Positions 53,601 through 59,335 of a DNA stretch of 64,000 nucleotides are shown in pieces. A model generated the notes under the pieces. It ran no database searches. It was not told where the DNA came from and saw only the letters and a program-made list of their open reading frames with translations. The position numbers and the translations under genes were made by a program. Source of the DNA: Nyssa sinensis (lineage: Eukaryota; Streptophyta; Magnoliopsida; Cornales; Nyssaceae); the NCBI GenBank assembly GCA_008638375.1, contig CM018051.1, positions 7,346,418 through 7,410,417 of the forward strand, written 5' to 3'. The first letter of the stretch is position 1; every line of letters starts with the position of its first letter.

Positions 53601-54129
53601 TTTAAACAATAAATACTACAGTAAGGTTAGAATTACCATCATAGAGGTAATGTAAACACTTCTACATTTTTCAAATTAGAGGTAAACCCAGTATATTCTC
53701 CTAGAGATTTCTCAAATGAGATCACTATGTATGAGTAACCCATTAAGTCAAACTTAAGTTAAATAAAAAATAAATAAAAGGATCAAAATAATATATATAT
53801 ATATATTTAAAAAAATAGCAAAGGCAAATGGAATTAAGAAAAAAAAAGTTTCAGATGAAAAGTTCTGCAAAAACAGGTTAACTTCTTACACAAGACCTCC
53901 AATCAAATGCAAAAGTAAAGCAGCAAAAATTAATACCAGAAATTTAAAAATATATATATTAGTACCTGAAATTGAAAAAACTAATACAAAATTTGTAGTA
54001 GATACCTCAACTTCAAGCACATTTGAAGAAGAATGAGAATATAGAAGAGGCTGGCATAGCCGCCTAAACCTTGTCTCTCCTTCAGACTGAACAAAAACCT
54101 CCAAAGCAAATGAAGGAGGTGAAGTGGCC
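7085..54129 (-). CDS. VIR: VIRILIZER homologue (m6A writer complex scaffold), 26 exons, 5' end outside the window
   Basis: The gene encodes the large scaffold subunit of the nuclear mRNA N6-adenosine methyltransferase complex; in plants its partners are MTA, MTB, FIP37 and HAKAI. Exons from 5' to 3' are 54006-54129, 45346-46002, 44803-45172, 44567-44671, 44233-44415, 40674-40815, 40415-40596, 40157-40242, 40012-40060, 39366-39432, 38782-39263, 38606-38705, 30173-30306, 23380-23447, 23072-23289, 22710-22925, 22388-22543, 22234-22287, 21923-22137, 21739-21802, 16923-17251, 10322-10505, 8794-10197, 7842-8678, 7621-7692 and 7085-7105. All junctions are GT-AG and phases agree throughout, except for one surplus base in each of two exons. 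Family-diagnostic peptides include [51 protein letters not shown] and [18 protein letters not shown]. The N-terminal part is a helical, armadillo-like scaffold (general family knowledge) and the last about 770 residues are low-complexity. In-window coding is about 2,171 codons, close to the usual full length of about 2,100-2,250. The initiator exon is not visible. Confidence 0.95.
7621..7692 (-). CDS. VIR: VIR penultimate coding exon
   Basis: It has 24 codons, [20 protein letters not shown] then QMLQ, phase 0 at both ends (CAG|GTTTGC). This short amphipathic, charged helix is one of the best-conserved parts of the plant VIR C-terminus. Confidence 0.94.
7842..8678 (-). CDS. VIR: VIR exon, Pro/Gln/Ser-rich tail
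   Basis: It has 279 codons, phase 0 at both ends, beginning [16 protein letters not shown]. Segments include [14 protein letters not shown], a Pro-rich stretch around [12 protein letters not shown] and a Gln-rich stretch before the end [14 protein letters not shown]. The acceptor is TTTGTGCAG and the donor CAG|GTAATT. The composition suggests intrinsic disorder. Confidence 0.95.
8794..10197 (-). CDS. VIR: VIR large exon, start of the disordered C-terminal region
   Basis: It has 468 uninterrupted codons, opening [20 protein letters not shown] and [15 protein letters not shown] (end of the structured part). It then becomes Ser/Pro/charged-rich. It contains the repeated motif [14 protein letters not shown] and [14 protein letters not shown] about 35 residues apart, and an acidic stretch [18 protein letters not shown]. 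It ends in poly-Pro segments and PPLPTGFH (CAC|GTAAGA). The acceptor is AATTTGCAG. The long open frame argues that selection acted until very recently. Confidence 0.96.
10322..10505 (-). CDS. VIR: VIR exon
   Basis: One base completes Ser, then [20 protein letters not shown] and [18 protein letters not shown] follow, ending NTTSYW (TGG|GTATAA). The acceptor is TTTCTTAG. Together with the previous exon it gives [18 protein letters not shown], the conserved plant sequence. Confidence 0.93.
10938..11040 (-). mobile_element. tRNA-derived SINE
   Basis: On the minus strand the unit reads from a tRNA-like head (A-box-like GGATGAGTTGTAAAGAGG, B-box AGGTTCAACTCC) to the tail GGCCACTTACCTATT plus poly(A). 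The same tail occurs at about 560-605 and 17680-17710 on the minus strand, so this is a repeated family rather than a tRNA gene. Confidence 0.6.
11637..11694 (+). repeat. Short tandem duplication (34-bp period)
   Basis: GTTGGGTCATTTAAGTACGT appears twice, 34 bp apart. It is non-coding and lies within a VIR intron. Confidence 0.7.
13340..14243 (+). mobile_element. L1-type LINE 3' fragment (RT C-terminus and zinc-binding region), decayed
   Basis: Broken frames on the plus strand show LFNKALLGK, then [14 protein letters not shown] and a Cys/His run ([11 protein letters not shown] ... [10 protein letters not shown]). These are typical of the zf-RVT region at the end of plant LINE ORF2. The 3' end is the A-rich (AAAT)n at about 14222-14243. 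It is antisense to VIR, 5'-truncated and non-functional. Confidence 0.75.
14421..15005 (+). repeat. Diverged tandem duplication, about 275-bp period
   Basis: The block at about 14482-14735 (TGTAGGGGTCTCGAGTTGAC ... TTTGACTCCTTGAACGACTC) recurs at about 14760-15005 (TGTAGGGATCTCGAGTTGAC ... TTTGACTCCTTGAATGACTC). A partial third start lies at about 14421. No coding potential. Identity unknown. Confidence 0.7.
15195..16105. mobile_element. hAT-like non-autonomous element with GGGTTCGGGT-type subterminal repeats
   Basis: The ends are TAGGGGCGCACA and TGTGCACCCTA. Next to them are arrays (GGGTC)n at about 15207-15231 and (GGTTCG)n at about 16048-16073, in arrangements common in plant hAT MITEs. 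The centre holds many TA/CA microsatellites. No transposase is present and no clean 8-bp duplication was found, so it is old. Confidence 0.55.
16923..17251 (-). CDS. VIR: VIR exon
   Basis: It encodes [38 protein letters not shown] and [20 protein letters not shown], ending MDGK plus AG of a Ser codon. The acceptor is ATATTTCCAG and the donor AG|GTTAGT. The length is 329 = 109 codons + 2. Confidence 0.94.
18395..18890 (+). mobile_element. LINE 3' fragment (zinc-binding tail of ORF2)
   Basis: Frames read [27 protein letters not shown] and later [20 protein letters not shown], as at the end of plant L1 ORF2. It ends in CACTTATCAAAAAAAA. Frameshifts and stops are present. Confidence 0.7.
20110..21025 (+). 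mobile_element. 5'-truncated L1-type LINE with a 203-codon open frame
   Basis: The open frame 20156-20767 reads [37 protein letters not shown] and [17 protein letters not shown] then [13 protein letters not shown]. This is the zf-RVT zinc-binding module of plant LINE reverse transcriptase ORFs. It ends with a poly(A) tail at about 21008-21025. It is antisense to VIR and lacks the RT catalytic domain. Confidence 0.8.
21739..21802 (-). CDS. VIR: VIR short exon (64 bases)
   Basis: One base plus 21 codons read [20 protein letters not shown], ending K (AAG|GTATGT). The acceptor is TTTTGTGCAG. It joins VLPVGRELL in the next exon, as expected for VIR. Confidence 0.92.
21923..22137 (-). CDS. VIR: VIR exon
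   Basis: It encodes [38 protein letters not shown] and VPYAGMND, then two bases of a Gly codon (GG|GTGAGG). I placed the acceptor at TCTCATCAG, before CCA. A CAG 43 bases upstream would break the phase with the preceding micro-exon. Confidence 0.92.
22234..22287 (-). CDS. VIR: VIR micro-exon (54 bases)
   Basis: It has 18 codons, [18 protein letters not shown], phase 0 at both ends. The acceptor is CTTTTCAG and the donor AAG|GTATTC. Confidence 0.93.
22388..22543 (-). CDS. VIR: VIR exon
   Basis: It has 52 codons, [20 protein letters not shown] to LSDVDAYK. The acceptor is ATTATTCAG and the donor AAG|GTGGTA. Phase 0 at both ends. [15 protein letters not shown] corresponds to the family's [14 protein letters not shown]. 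Confidence 0.95.
22710..22925 (-). CDS. VIR: VIR exon
   Basis: It has 72 codons, [37 protein letters not shown] and [19 protein letters not shown], ending TS (AGT|GTATGT). The acceptor is GCATTACAAG. Phase 0 at both ends. Confidence 0.95.
23072..23289 (-). CDS. VIR: VIR exon with an internal +1 frameshift near 23125
   Basis: It starts [19 protein letters not shown] and continues [20 protein letters not shown] and [11 protein letters not shown]. Conserved protein then resumes in another frame as [18 protein letters not shown]. The length is 218, whereas 217 fits both flanking exons (phase 1 in, phase 0 out). One base is therefore surplus, within TCCTACT at about 23125. Both halves are clean and the donor CTG|GTACGC is intact. 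Confidence 0.88.
23380..23447 (-). CDS. VIR: VIR exon (68 bases)
   Basis: It has 22 codons, [20 protein letters not shown] then EV, plus two bases of a Ser codon (AG|GTAATT). The acceptor is ATGTTTGTAG. This [22 protein letters not shown] run is highly conserved in plant VIR. Confidence 0.94.
24662..27410 (-). mobile_element. Degenerate L1-type LINE (ORF2 RT and zinc-binding region)
   Basis: On the minus strand, from high to low coordinates, the fragments are [20 protein letters not shown] and [10 protein letters not shown] (RT), [20 protein letters not shown] (RT), [14 protein letters not shown], and [16 protein letters not shown]. Poly(A) appears as poly-T at about 24665-24675. Many frameshifts. 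Unrelated repeat sequence interrupts it at about 25125-25470. It is sense-oriented with VIR. Confidence 0.75.
25125..25470 (+). repeat. Repeat with a duplicated LTR-end/primer-site-like block inside the LINE
   Basis: The block GAGAGTTTGATATAAATTG ... TTTAACATATTATCAGAG at about 25149-25225 recurs at about 25382-25460 (GAGAATTTGATATACATTG ... GGTGATTCAAC). TTATCAGAG next to it resembles the initiator-Met tRNA primer-binding motif of LTR elements, and GGGTTCAAGTCC is B-box-like. It may be a remnant of a small LTR element. Confidence 0.4.
27940..28085. mobile_element. Single arm of the long-TIR MITE family
   Basis: ACAATATATAGATATCT and TTTTTTCTTCAAAATAACC match the arms of the element at 1924-2404. 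Only one arm is seen here. Confidence 0.45.
28745..28997 (-). mobile_element. LINE 3' tail fragment
   Basis: The minus-strand frame [20 protein letters not shown] then HVDSFVTFW is the extreme C-terminus of plant L1 ORF2. It is followed by the usual tail ending near ACAATTTTACTTGTATTG. It abuts the truncated hAT copy at 28998. Confidence 0.6.
28998..29272 (-). mobile_element. Truncated second copy of the CTATGAAG hAT element
   Basis: Read from 29272 on the minus strand it begins CTATGAAATACGGACACTCT, then GTGTCCGTGTCGGACAC and a GTTTTATATAATAGTTAG block. These align with the element at 37006-37482 in the same order. The other end is lost at the LINE-tail junction. It contains a 20-G run (29097-29116). 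Confidence 0.6.
30173..30306 (-). CDS. VIR: VIR exon isolated between two large introns
   Basis: It encodes [18 protein letters not shown] and [20 protein letters not shown], ending QRLQ (CAG|GTGTGT). The acceptor is CTTGAACAG. Two bases complete an Asp codon. It sits alone, 8.3 kb from the upstream exon and 6.7 kb from the downstream one, in transposon-filled DNA. Confidence 0.93.
30906..31314. mobile_element. hAT-type MITE with perfect 8-bp target-site duplication
   Basis: Terminal inverted repeats are CATAGTAATCAAAACCGAAC (left) and, reversed, CATGGTTATCAAAACCGAAC (right), 17 of 20 identical. The flanks carry a perfect 8-bp duplication, CTATTAAG at 30898-30905 and 31315-31322. It is 409 bp long, without coding capacity, with ACCGGTTCGGTT-type subterminal motifs. 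Confidence 0.88.
32060..32175 (+). mobile_element. tRNA-derived SINE
   Basis: The head TTGGCTGGTACCTCCTCGAC and B-box-like GAGGGTTCTAGTCC are followed by GGGTGTGTGTGTTTA and an A-rich tail. It resembles the two SINE heads near 43.8-44.1 kb. Confidence 0.55.
35942..36860 (+). mobile_element. LINE 3' fragment inside the Gypsy relic
   Basis: The broken frame reads [39 protein letters not shown] and FRLANRCIV, then HCKVARD and [20 protein letters not shown], as at the end of L1 ORF2. Poly(A) lies at about 36849-36860. Several in-frame stops. Confidence 0.75.
37006..37482. mobile_element. hAT-type non-autonomous element with perfect 8-bp target-site duplication
   Basis: The ends are CTATGAAGCAC and, reversed, CTAAGAAGCGC. 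ATGACCAG is duplicated exactly at 36998-37005 and 37483-37490. Subterminal GTCGGACAC and GTGTCCTAC motifs are repeated. It is 477 bp with no coding capacity. It sits at the inner edge of the Gypsy LTR, so it arrived after that element. Confidence 0.88.
38606..38705 (-). CDS. VIR: VIR exon
   Basis: It encodes [19 protein letters not shown] and [14 protein letters not shown] plus one base (TAT G|GTCAGT). The acceptor ATTGATAAAG has almost no pyrimidine tract, the weakest junction in the gene. Phase and protein continuity ([16 protein letters not shown]) still support it. The next intron is 8.3 kb long. Confidence 0.9.
38782..39263 (-). CDS. VIR: VIR exon
   Basis: After two bases that finish a split Gly codon it encodes [59 protein letters not shown] and [18 protein letters not shown], ending SENS (TCG|GTATGA). 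The length is 482 = 2 + 160 codons. Confidence 0.95.
39366..39432 (-). CDS. VIR: VIR short exon (67 bases)
   Basis: It encodes [17 protein letters not shown] and VSLNS plus one base of a Gly codon (AGT G|GTAGTC). The acceptor is TTTTTGTAG. The order [14 protein letters not shown] is as in other plants. Confidence 0.92.
39593..39712 (+). mobile_element. SINE fragment (GGTAAGGCTGC family)
   Basis: GATAAGGCTGCATACATCTA, CCTCCCCAGACCTGCAATGG and GGCTCATGCACTGG follow in the order of a common plant SINE body. They match the copy at 47030-47165. It is 5'-truncated and lies in a small VIR intron. Confidence 0.6.
40012..40060 (-). CDS. VIR: VIR short exon (49 bases)
   Basis: One base completes the Arg codon, then 16 codons read [16 protein letters not shown]. 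The acceptor is ATTTGCAG and the donor GAG|GTAGTA. It is too short to be found by ORF length and was recognised from the conserved GRQALLALG peptide. Confidence 0.92.
40157..40242 (-). CDS. VIR: VIR exon
   Basis: It encodes [16 protein letters not shown] and [12 protein letters not shown], then two bases of a split Arg codon (AG|GTTGAT). The [19 protein letters not shown] join with the next exon matches plant VIR. Confidence 0.94.
40415..40596 (-). CDS. VIR: VIR exon
   Basis: It encodes [35 protein letters not shown] and [13 protein letters not shown]. The acceptor is TCTTTCAG and the donor GTG|GTTAGT. The length is 182, i.e. two bases finishing a split Gly codon plus 60 codons. Confidence 0.94.
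40674..40815 (-). CDS. VIR: VIR exon
   Basis: It encodes [20 protein letters not shown] through [13 protein letters not shown] and ends one base into a codon (TCA G|GTTTTA). The next exon supplies GC, giving [10 protein letters not shown]. Confidence 0.93.
42234..43705 (+). mobile_element. Solo LTR with 5-bp target-site duplication
   Basis: It starts TGTTAGACCC and ends CCCTGTGACA, and is flanked by CTTAG on both sides (42229-42233 and 43706-43710). It is 1,472 bp with a TATATAAAGG promoter-like site at about 43351 and a GAATAAAAGG polyadenylation-like site at about 43491, giving a U3-R-U5 order. No internal retroelement region is attached, as expected after recombination between two LTRs. 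It is unusually GC-rich for the window. Confidence 0.88.
42826..43080 (+). repeat. GC-rich minisatellite in the solo LTR
   Basis: Many imperfect tandem copies of GCGCAAGGCAGTTGC and GGGGCAGTTGCTG fill about 255 bp. All frames are open simply because of this repetition, so overlapping ORFs here on both strands are not genes. Confidence 0.85.
43836..44056 (-). mobile_element. Two tandem tRNA-derived SINE copies
   Basis: On the minus strand each copy has an A-box-like TTAGCTTGAGTGGTAT or TTAGCTTGAATGGTAT and a B-box-like GAGGGTTCGGGTC or GAGGGTTCAAGTCC. Each is followed by a body ending near AATTGTATCATTTAATGG. Heads lie at 43975-44056 and 43836-43918. The arrangement is a head-to-tail SINE dimer. 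Confidence 0.6.
44233..44415 (-). CDS. VIR: VIR exon
   Basis: It has 61 codons, reading [18 protein letters not shown] and [16 protein letters not shown], ending [12 protein letters not shown]. The acceptor is TGCTGCAG and the donor AAG|GTATAC, both phase 0. The next exon lies 3.4 kb further on, across an intron holding a solo LTR and two SINE heads. Confidence 0.94.
44567..44671 (-). CDS. VIR: VIR exon
   Basis: It has 35 codons, phase 0 at both ends, reading [18 protein letters not shown] to [11 protein letters not shown]. The acceptor is GTGGCAG and the donor TTG|GTTAGT. It joins [13 protein letters not shown], a well-known run in plant VIR proteins. Confidence 0.94.
44803..45172 (-). CDS. 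VIR: VIR exon with an internal +1 frameshift near 45124
   Basis: The exon starts AGT after TTTTCAG and reads [16 protein letters not shown]. The frame then meets AGG TAA. One base later the conserved sequence resumes as [19 protein letters not shown] and [19 protein letters not shown], ending [10 protein letters not shown] at GAG|GTGCAT. The length is 370 bases where 369 fits both neighbouring phases, so exactly one base is surplus, at about 45124. CTCTAG|GT at this point looks like both a donor and an acceptor, so gene finders may invent a split here. A real intron is impossible because no bases separate the two parts. Confidence 0.88.
45346..46002 (-). CDS. VIR: VIR exon, VIR_N domain continuation
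   Basis: This exon has 219 codons, phase 0 at both ends (acceptor TTGTTGCAG, donor CAG|GTGATT). It opens [19 protein letters not shown], joining directly to the VLEVE end of the preceding exon as in other plant VIR proteins. It continues with [16 protein letters not shown]. Later parts are charged and Ser-rich, with a [20 protein letters not shown] segment. Confidence 0.95.
46616..47027. mobile_element. Possible MITE with GGGGCGGG-type subterminal motifs
   Basis: It is bounded by AGGGATGACAACCAGGCAGG and GGGCAGGGCGGGGTGCCTTA ... CCCTA, with an AT-rich centre. Similar GC-rich ends are typical of a plant hAT MITE type, but the inverted ends match weakly and no target duplication was found. Confidence 0.3.
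47030..47165 (+). mobile_element. tRNA-derived SINE (GGTAAGGCTAC family)
   Basis: The B-box GGTTACGGGTTCGATTC is followed by AGAGGTAAGGCTACATAAAT, CCCTACAATGGTGGGAGCCT and TTGCCCTTACAC, the body of a widespread plant SINE. A truncated relative lies at 39593-39712. Confidence 0.65.
47922..48523 (+). repeat. 5' LTR with 71-bp tandem duplication
   Basis: The first about 71 bp (TGTAGGACAAATATGGTGGC ...) are repeated at 47996. After removing this and the SINE, the length is about 355 bp, equal to the 3' LTR (354 bp). Confidence 0.85.
48177..48347 (+). mobile_element. tRNA-derived SINE inserted in the 5' LTR
   Basis: The head GGATTGGCCGAGCAGTAAAG and B-box GTCTCGAGTTCGAGCC resemble a Leu/Ser-type tRNA. 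The body ends GGGATTATC plus poly(A). The surrounding LTR sequence TATACCATGCAATA is repeated as TACACCATGTAATA after the tail, a target-site duplication. The 3' LTR lacks the insert, giving a clean empty site. Confidence 0.75.
48567..49028 (+). pseudogene. gag remnant of the LTR retrotransposon
   Basis: A frame (48567-48887) followed, after a shift, by a second one (48815-49028) gives the order [51 protein letters not shown] and [14 protein letters not shown]. This follows the plant Gypsy capsid pattern. It is broken and has no zinc knuckle. Confidence 0.65.
49318..50161. mobile_element. hAT-like element nested in the LTR retrotransposon
   Basis: The ends are CAAGGATCAAAATTTCGTTT and, reversed, CCAGGGATCAAAATTTAATT. 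The flanks are GTGTTGAT (49310-49317) and ATGTTGAT (50162-50169), a 7 of 8 target-site duplication. Subterminal GGAAACATTTCGGAAACG motifs are repeated at both ends. It is 844 bp and non-coding. It interrupts the element's internal open frame. Confidence 0.75.
50629..50982 (+). repeat. 3' LTR
   Basis: It starts TGGTGTAGGACAAATATG and ends TTCTGCGCCA. It includes CTCTATATATACC, a promoter-like site, and aligns with the 5' LTR apart from that LTR's SINE and tandem duplication. Confidence 0.85.
54006..54129 (-). CDS. VIR: VIR exon (first one visible), VIR_N region
   Basis: It encodes 41 residues, starting [17 protein letters not shown] and ending SSSNVLEVE. In other plants this sits about 57 residues after the initiator methionine, inside the conserved N-terminal VIR_N domain. 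The acceptor is TTGTACAG and the donor GAG|GTATCT. It starts with one base that completes a split codon, so at least one upstream coding exon exists beyond 54129. I could not find that exon before the window ends. Confidence 0.93.
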
Positions 54130-54608
54130 CTGTACAAGACAAAGTACACACAATCATCCACAAGAAATAATATAAAATAACATGAAGCAAAATATAACAA
54201 GAAAATTGGGGAGAGGAGGGGCGGGGTGCGGGATAGACTATGAATGAAGAGGTCTGCAAAATGAACACTTATGGAACGGTGCATGGGCCCAACATGAGGC
54301 TCAACAACTCAGAGCATGACGCAAGGAATACACTAACAGCAATCATTTATTTTTTTGGATAAGTAAATGTATTTCATTAAAAGTGCCCAAGGGGGCAATG
54401 CATATAAAAGATGACATATCCTCATTTCCAAAACTGATGCATTAATTTCAATCTGATAGACCATAGCATATGATCAATTAGATTTTGGAATTTCTTGCAG
54501 GTAGTGGATTCATTGGTGTCTACTGTCACTATTCTTCTCAATAATGATTAATGGGGTATGAAAAATAATTTTCACCAGCTCAACAGGAATCAGGCAAATT
54601 CTAAGGTG

Positions 54609-54985
54609 GAACACAAAAATCTGTTGGAGAGTTTTGGGTCTAGGTACGGTTTAGTCACCACTCCGTTGTTGATGACATGACCCTTTTTTAAGAACACTCT
54701 AGCCTGAGAATTAATCTGGAGGGGGAGTGAGGTTTTTATTGTCAGTAATTCGACTATAATAAAGTAGGTTTGCAACACAAAAATCTGTTGGAGAGTTTCG
54801 GGCCTGGGTCTAGTCTTAGTCCTCTCCCCTTTGTAAATGACATGACCCTTATTTGGTATGCATTTCATAGCCGAGAATTCTTAGGCATAGTCCAAGATGT
54901 TTCAGAACACTCTACCCTGAGAATTAATCCAAGGGGGAGTGAGATTTATCGGTCAGTAATTCGAGTATAATAAAGTAGGTTTGAT
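54609..54985 (+). repeat. Diverged direct repeat (about 165-210 bp units)
   Basis: ACACAAAAATCTGTTGGAGA opens units at 54609 and 54775, and both end with CAGTAATTCGACTATAATAA or close variants. The second unit has extra sequence in the middle. Possible remnant of a very short LTR-type element. No coding potential. Confidence 0.6.
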
Positions 54986-55699
54986 GTTATAGATTGGGGG
55001 TTAGCTCACTCTAACCATTAGAGTCTTGAATTGGGTTCTCTTCCCAAAACTATTTCAATTTGGCACCAAATCACTAAAAATCTAGAAATGATAGCCATTT
55101 CAGGAGAAGAGTTAATAGTCCATAGGAGGCAAAGCTTACATTTACAGAAGTGCCAGCTTGTTTTTTTAGCCAATTTTACCATTCTCTCTGACGTTGGCCT
55201 TGAGTTAGAACACCTAAAGAGGAGGGGAAAAAAACTGTTCCAGGAAAAGTGCATGTACCAGGGTTGGTTTAGCATGATGATTACCTTGTATCATGGTTAC
55301 AAAGTTTAATATATATATATATATATATATTTATGAAATTGAAGAATGTCAATTCCAGTAAGGGAATGATTTTTGCATTAATAAGAGATCAGATTTGAAC
55401 CAATATATGGTGAGATAATGTTCTTTACCACGTGCAGCTTCTAGATCTATAAGCTATAGCTACAGTTCTAGACAAAAATTGCGTGTTTTTTACTATACCA
55501 TGGTCATTTTTTCCTAATATTTCTCACTCCCACAGACTTTTCTACTTAATGCCCGAACCCATGTTACCGGACAAAAGCATCTCTTGAACAAACGCTTTTG
55601 AAAAAGTTTTTTTTTTTTTTTTATCAGTATATATAAGAAGCCCAAGAACGGCAAAAGGGCAAAAACCCCAAAAGTATTACATTGGACTTAAAGACTCCA

Positions 55700-58600
55700 A
55701 AAAGTCAACAAAAGAAAAAACATTTACAAGGAAAGCTTTTTTGGCCCAAAAAAATAATAACCGTAAGAAAGTCTCTTTAAGATAAGAGTAGGAAGCTCCC
55801 GATCCTCAAAAACACGAATGTTCTGTTCGATCCATAGGAACCATAAGAGGCAAAAGGGGGCCAAACTCCAAATTCTCTTAGTTTCTTTAGGAAGGATGCA
55901 TCCTTCCCACGCCAATAGAAGGTCTTTGACGGAGCCTGGCATGACCCATGAGAAGTCAAAAATGGCAAGAACAAGGTTCCAACAGCTCAAAGGGACTTGA
56001 CAGTGAAGAGAACGTGATCCACTCTTTCTTCCTCATTCTTACAGAAATAACATCTGCTAACAAAGAGAAAACCTCTTTTCATCAAATTTTTCGCAGTTAA
56101 AATGGCCTTCCAGGAAGCTTCCCAAGCGAAGAAGGATGCTTTAGGAGGAGCTTTTGAATGCCAAATGAGCTTCCAAGGAAAGAGAGGACCATTAGAAGCG
56201 AACAAACTCTTATAAAAAGAGCTAACCGAAAAGGATGACTTATTCGGCATCCAAATCCGCTTATCTTCTCTAGCTTCCACTGCCCGAAATTTGTTGATGT
56301 AACATAAAAATACCGCCTCCTCAAGCTCCCAATCAAAGAAGTCTCTTCTAAAAGATGGAGTCCAAACAGACGTATTCCCAATGCTCACCACATACTCGCT
56401 AACCCAAGCCAATTTGTTGGTTGCCAAACTGTATAGCCTTGGGAATTTCATCTTCAACGGCTCAGCCCCACTCCACACATCATCCCAAAATTTCACTTGA
56501 TCACCTTTTCCGATAACAAACCTACATCTTTCCTTAAAAAAACTCCATTCTCTTCTGATGTATCCCTAGAGACCACAACCCATTGGCCCGTCCACAGCTG
56601 CCTGAACACCATCCCCCATTGTCACACCCATACTTGGACACAATGATCTCCTTCCAAAGATCCGAGTCACTTTCACCAAATTTCCATAACCATTTTCCTA
56701 GAAGAGCTATATTGAAAATTCTCAAGTCCTTCACCCCTAGACCCCCTAGAGACAACGGCTTCTTGATTTTATCCCACGCTACTAGGTGAATTTTCCTGCA
56801 ATCTCCTTTGTGGCCCCAAAGAAAGTCCCTTTGAATCTTCTCCAATCGACTACTCACTGTCTTCGGAATCGGGAAAAGGGACATGAAATAGGTGGAGAGG
56901 TTGGCCAGAGTGTTTTTAACAAGAGTGAGTCCTGCCTCCTTTGGAAAGGAGTTGGCCTTTCCATCCTGCCAGCTTGCTATGAAACCTCTCAACCACAGTA
57001 TCCCAAACCCCAATGGATCTCGCATGAGCCCCCAACAGGAGACCTAAGTAAGTCGAAGGGAAACAACCCACTTTGCATCCCAAAGTGCTGGCTAAATGAT
57101 CCATCCCCTGAATAGCCCCCACTGGAGTGATGCTGCTTTTAGTAAGATTGATCCTCAGACCTGACACGGCTTCAAAACATACTAGAATGCAACGGATAAA
57201 GCGAAACTGGCACATTGTGGGGTCACAAAAGATGATGGTATCGTCAGCGAATAAAAGATGGGAAACGAAAACGCATCCACCCCTTCTTGTTCCCCCCTAA
57301 AAGCCATTGATGAGGCCAACCTCCTCGGCCCGGCTCATGAAGCGACTCAATGCCTCCATAGCAATCACAAAAAGAAAAAGGGATAGGGGATCCCCCTGTC
57401 TCAATCCTCTAGACGAACGGAAGAACCCTGCAGGGGATCCGTTGACTAGGACCAAGAAAGAAACTGTGAATGTGCATGACTGGATCCACTTCTTCCACTT
57501 GCCCCCAAAACCCATCTTAGCCAGCATACCCATCAAGAAGCTCCAGTTAACATTATCAAAGGCCTTCTCAATATCCAACTTGCAAACCAACCCTTTCCTT
57601 TTCTGCTTTATCCTAGAGTCAATACATTCATTAGCAATGAGAGCCGCATCCAGAATCTATCTACCCTCCACAAAGGCATTTTGACTGGGAGAGATGATAC
57701 TCCCCATAATCTTCTTCAATCTTAAGAAAAAAACCTTAGCGATCAGCTTATAAACACTGCTTACCAGGCTTATGGGGCAAAAGTCCTTGATGTTATCAGC
57801 TCCCTCCTTTTTAGGGATGATGGCAATGAAAGAAGCATTGGGACTTCGCTCAAAGCCCCCCTCCCTATGGAAGCTCCCAAACACCGCTATTACATCCTTT
57901 TTCAATACATTCCAACATTTCTTAAAGAAGGCCATAGTGAACCCGTCTGGACCTGGAGCTTTATCCCCATTGCACGCCTCTAAGGCTCTCTCCACTTCAT
58001 CTTCTAAGAAGGGCAACTCCAAGTTAGTGGCTTCTTCCCCGTTTAGGCTTTTCAGCAAGATATCCTCCACACCAAGTCTTCAACTCCTTGGCTCTGAGTA
58101 GAGCCTAGAAAGAAATCAGCAATTCCCTTTCTGATTGGCTCCTCCTCAATTAGAACTTGATCATCGAGAACAATAGAGGAGATTTTGTTCTTCCTGTAGT
58201 GAGATGAAGCCATTCTGTGAAAGAACTTTGTGTTGCGGTCACCCTCTTTAAGCCAAACGGCCCTAGATTTCTGCCTCCAAGAAATTTCCTCCATCTTAAG
58301 AATCTGCCCAATTTGACCCTTTAGACCTTCTCTCTCCACCCCTTTTTCAGCAGAGATGGATCCCATCTGATCTTCCTTGTCCAACTCTAGCAAGTTATTC
58401 AGAATAGACTGCTTTCGATCCTAGATAGTTCCAAAGACCTCACGATTCCATTTTTTGAGGTCTTCTTTGAGGAGTTTCAATTTTCTAACAATGCAGAAAC
58501 TTGGAGACCCAATCACAACATAAGATTCTCACCAATGTCTTACTAAGTCCACAAAACCTTCACTTTCCAGCCACATATTTTCAAATCTAAAAGGGCTCTT

Positions 58601-59321
58601 TCCTGCACTAAAATCTCCACAAGACAGTATGATTGGGTGATGATCAGAACAAGGCCGCGGGAGACACTTTTGAGATATTCCTGGAAAGTTATCCTCCCAT
58701 TGGTTCAACACCAGGAATCTATCCAATCTTGACATAGGTAGCTGCTGACCTCCTCTAGACCAGGTGAATCTCCCTCCCTCCAACGGTAAGTCCACAAGAT
58801 TTTAAGAATTCATAAAATCATTGAACCTTCTCATAGCCGAAGTTAGTCTTCCACCCCCCACTCTATCAGCTAGACTACGCACAACATTAAAGTCCCCCCC
58901 AAAGCACCAGGGAATTTCCTAAGAAGGGATCACAGCCTGCAGCTCATCCCAGAAAATGCTTCTAACACCATCCACAACTGGCCCATACACGACACAAAAG
59001 CCCCAGACCAGGGGAGCGGAAACCATACTAAACTTACAGGAAATAAAGAATTCACCCACTCTTTGCTCAATACTGATAATCACTCTGGAATCCCATGCTA
59101 CCAAAATCCCTCCTGCAGAGCCCTGGGCATTCAAAGCAACCCACTTGATCCATCTGGATCCCCAAATGAATTGAAAAAAACTCCTCGAAATATTTTCCAT
59201 TTTGGTTTCCTGAAGGCAGATTACAGTTGGTTTCCAAATATGCAATAAGCCTTTGATAACTGCACGCTTGTCTGGGTCATTTAACCCCTTTTACATTCCA
59301 AGACAAGATTTTAACATTCAT
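55700..59321 (-). pseudogene. LINE ORF2 (endonuclease and reverse transcriptase), broken
   Basis: It starts MNVKILSWNVKGVK at 59321. A frameshift near 59292 precedes VICLQETKMENI and FCVVYGP (endonuclease). LDRFLVLNQWEDNFPG and PCSDHHPIILS follow. RT motifs are [60 protein letters not shown] and [13 protein letters not shown] (active site at about 57240). The tail is the zf-RVT region (KASFFAWEASWKAILTAKNL). At least six frame breaks. Confidence 0.8.
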
Positions 59322-59335
59322 AGAACAAGGTAAGT

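Larger units (their letters stand above)
46003..54005 (-). other. VIR intron, 8.0 kb, with a nested transposon pile
   Basis: It contains a possible GC-rich MITE (about 46616-47027), a SINE (47030-47165), and a plus-strand LINE (about 47790-53400) split by an LTR retrotransposon (47922-50982). The short remainder up to 54005 is AT-rich. Confidence 0.85.

Noticed and set aside
54130..55600. Missing N-terminal VIR exon
   Set aside because: I looked on the minus strand for the conserved N-terminal peptide (FVHPQLDEYVDEV-like) and did not find it here or further right.
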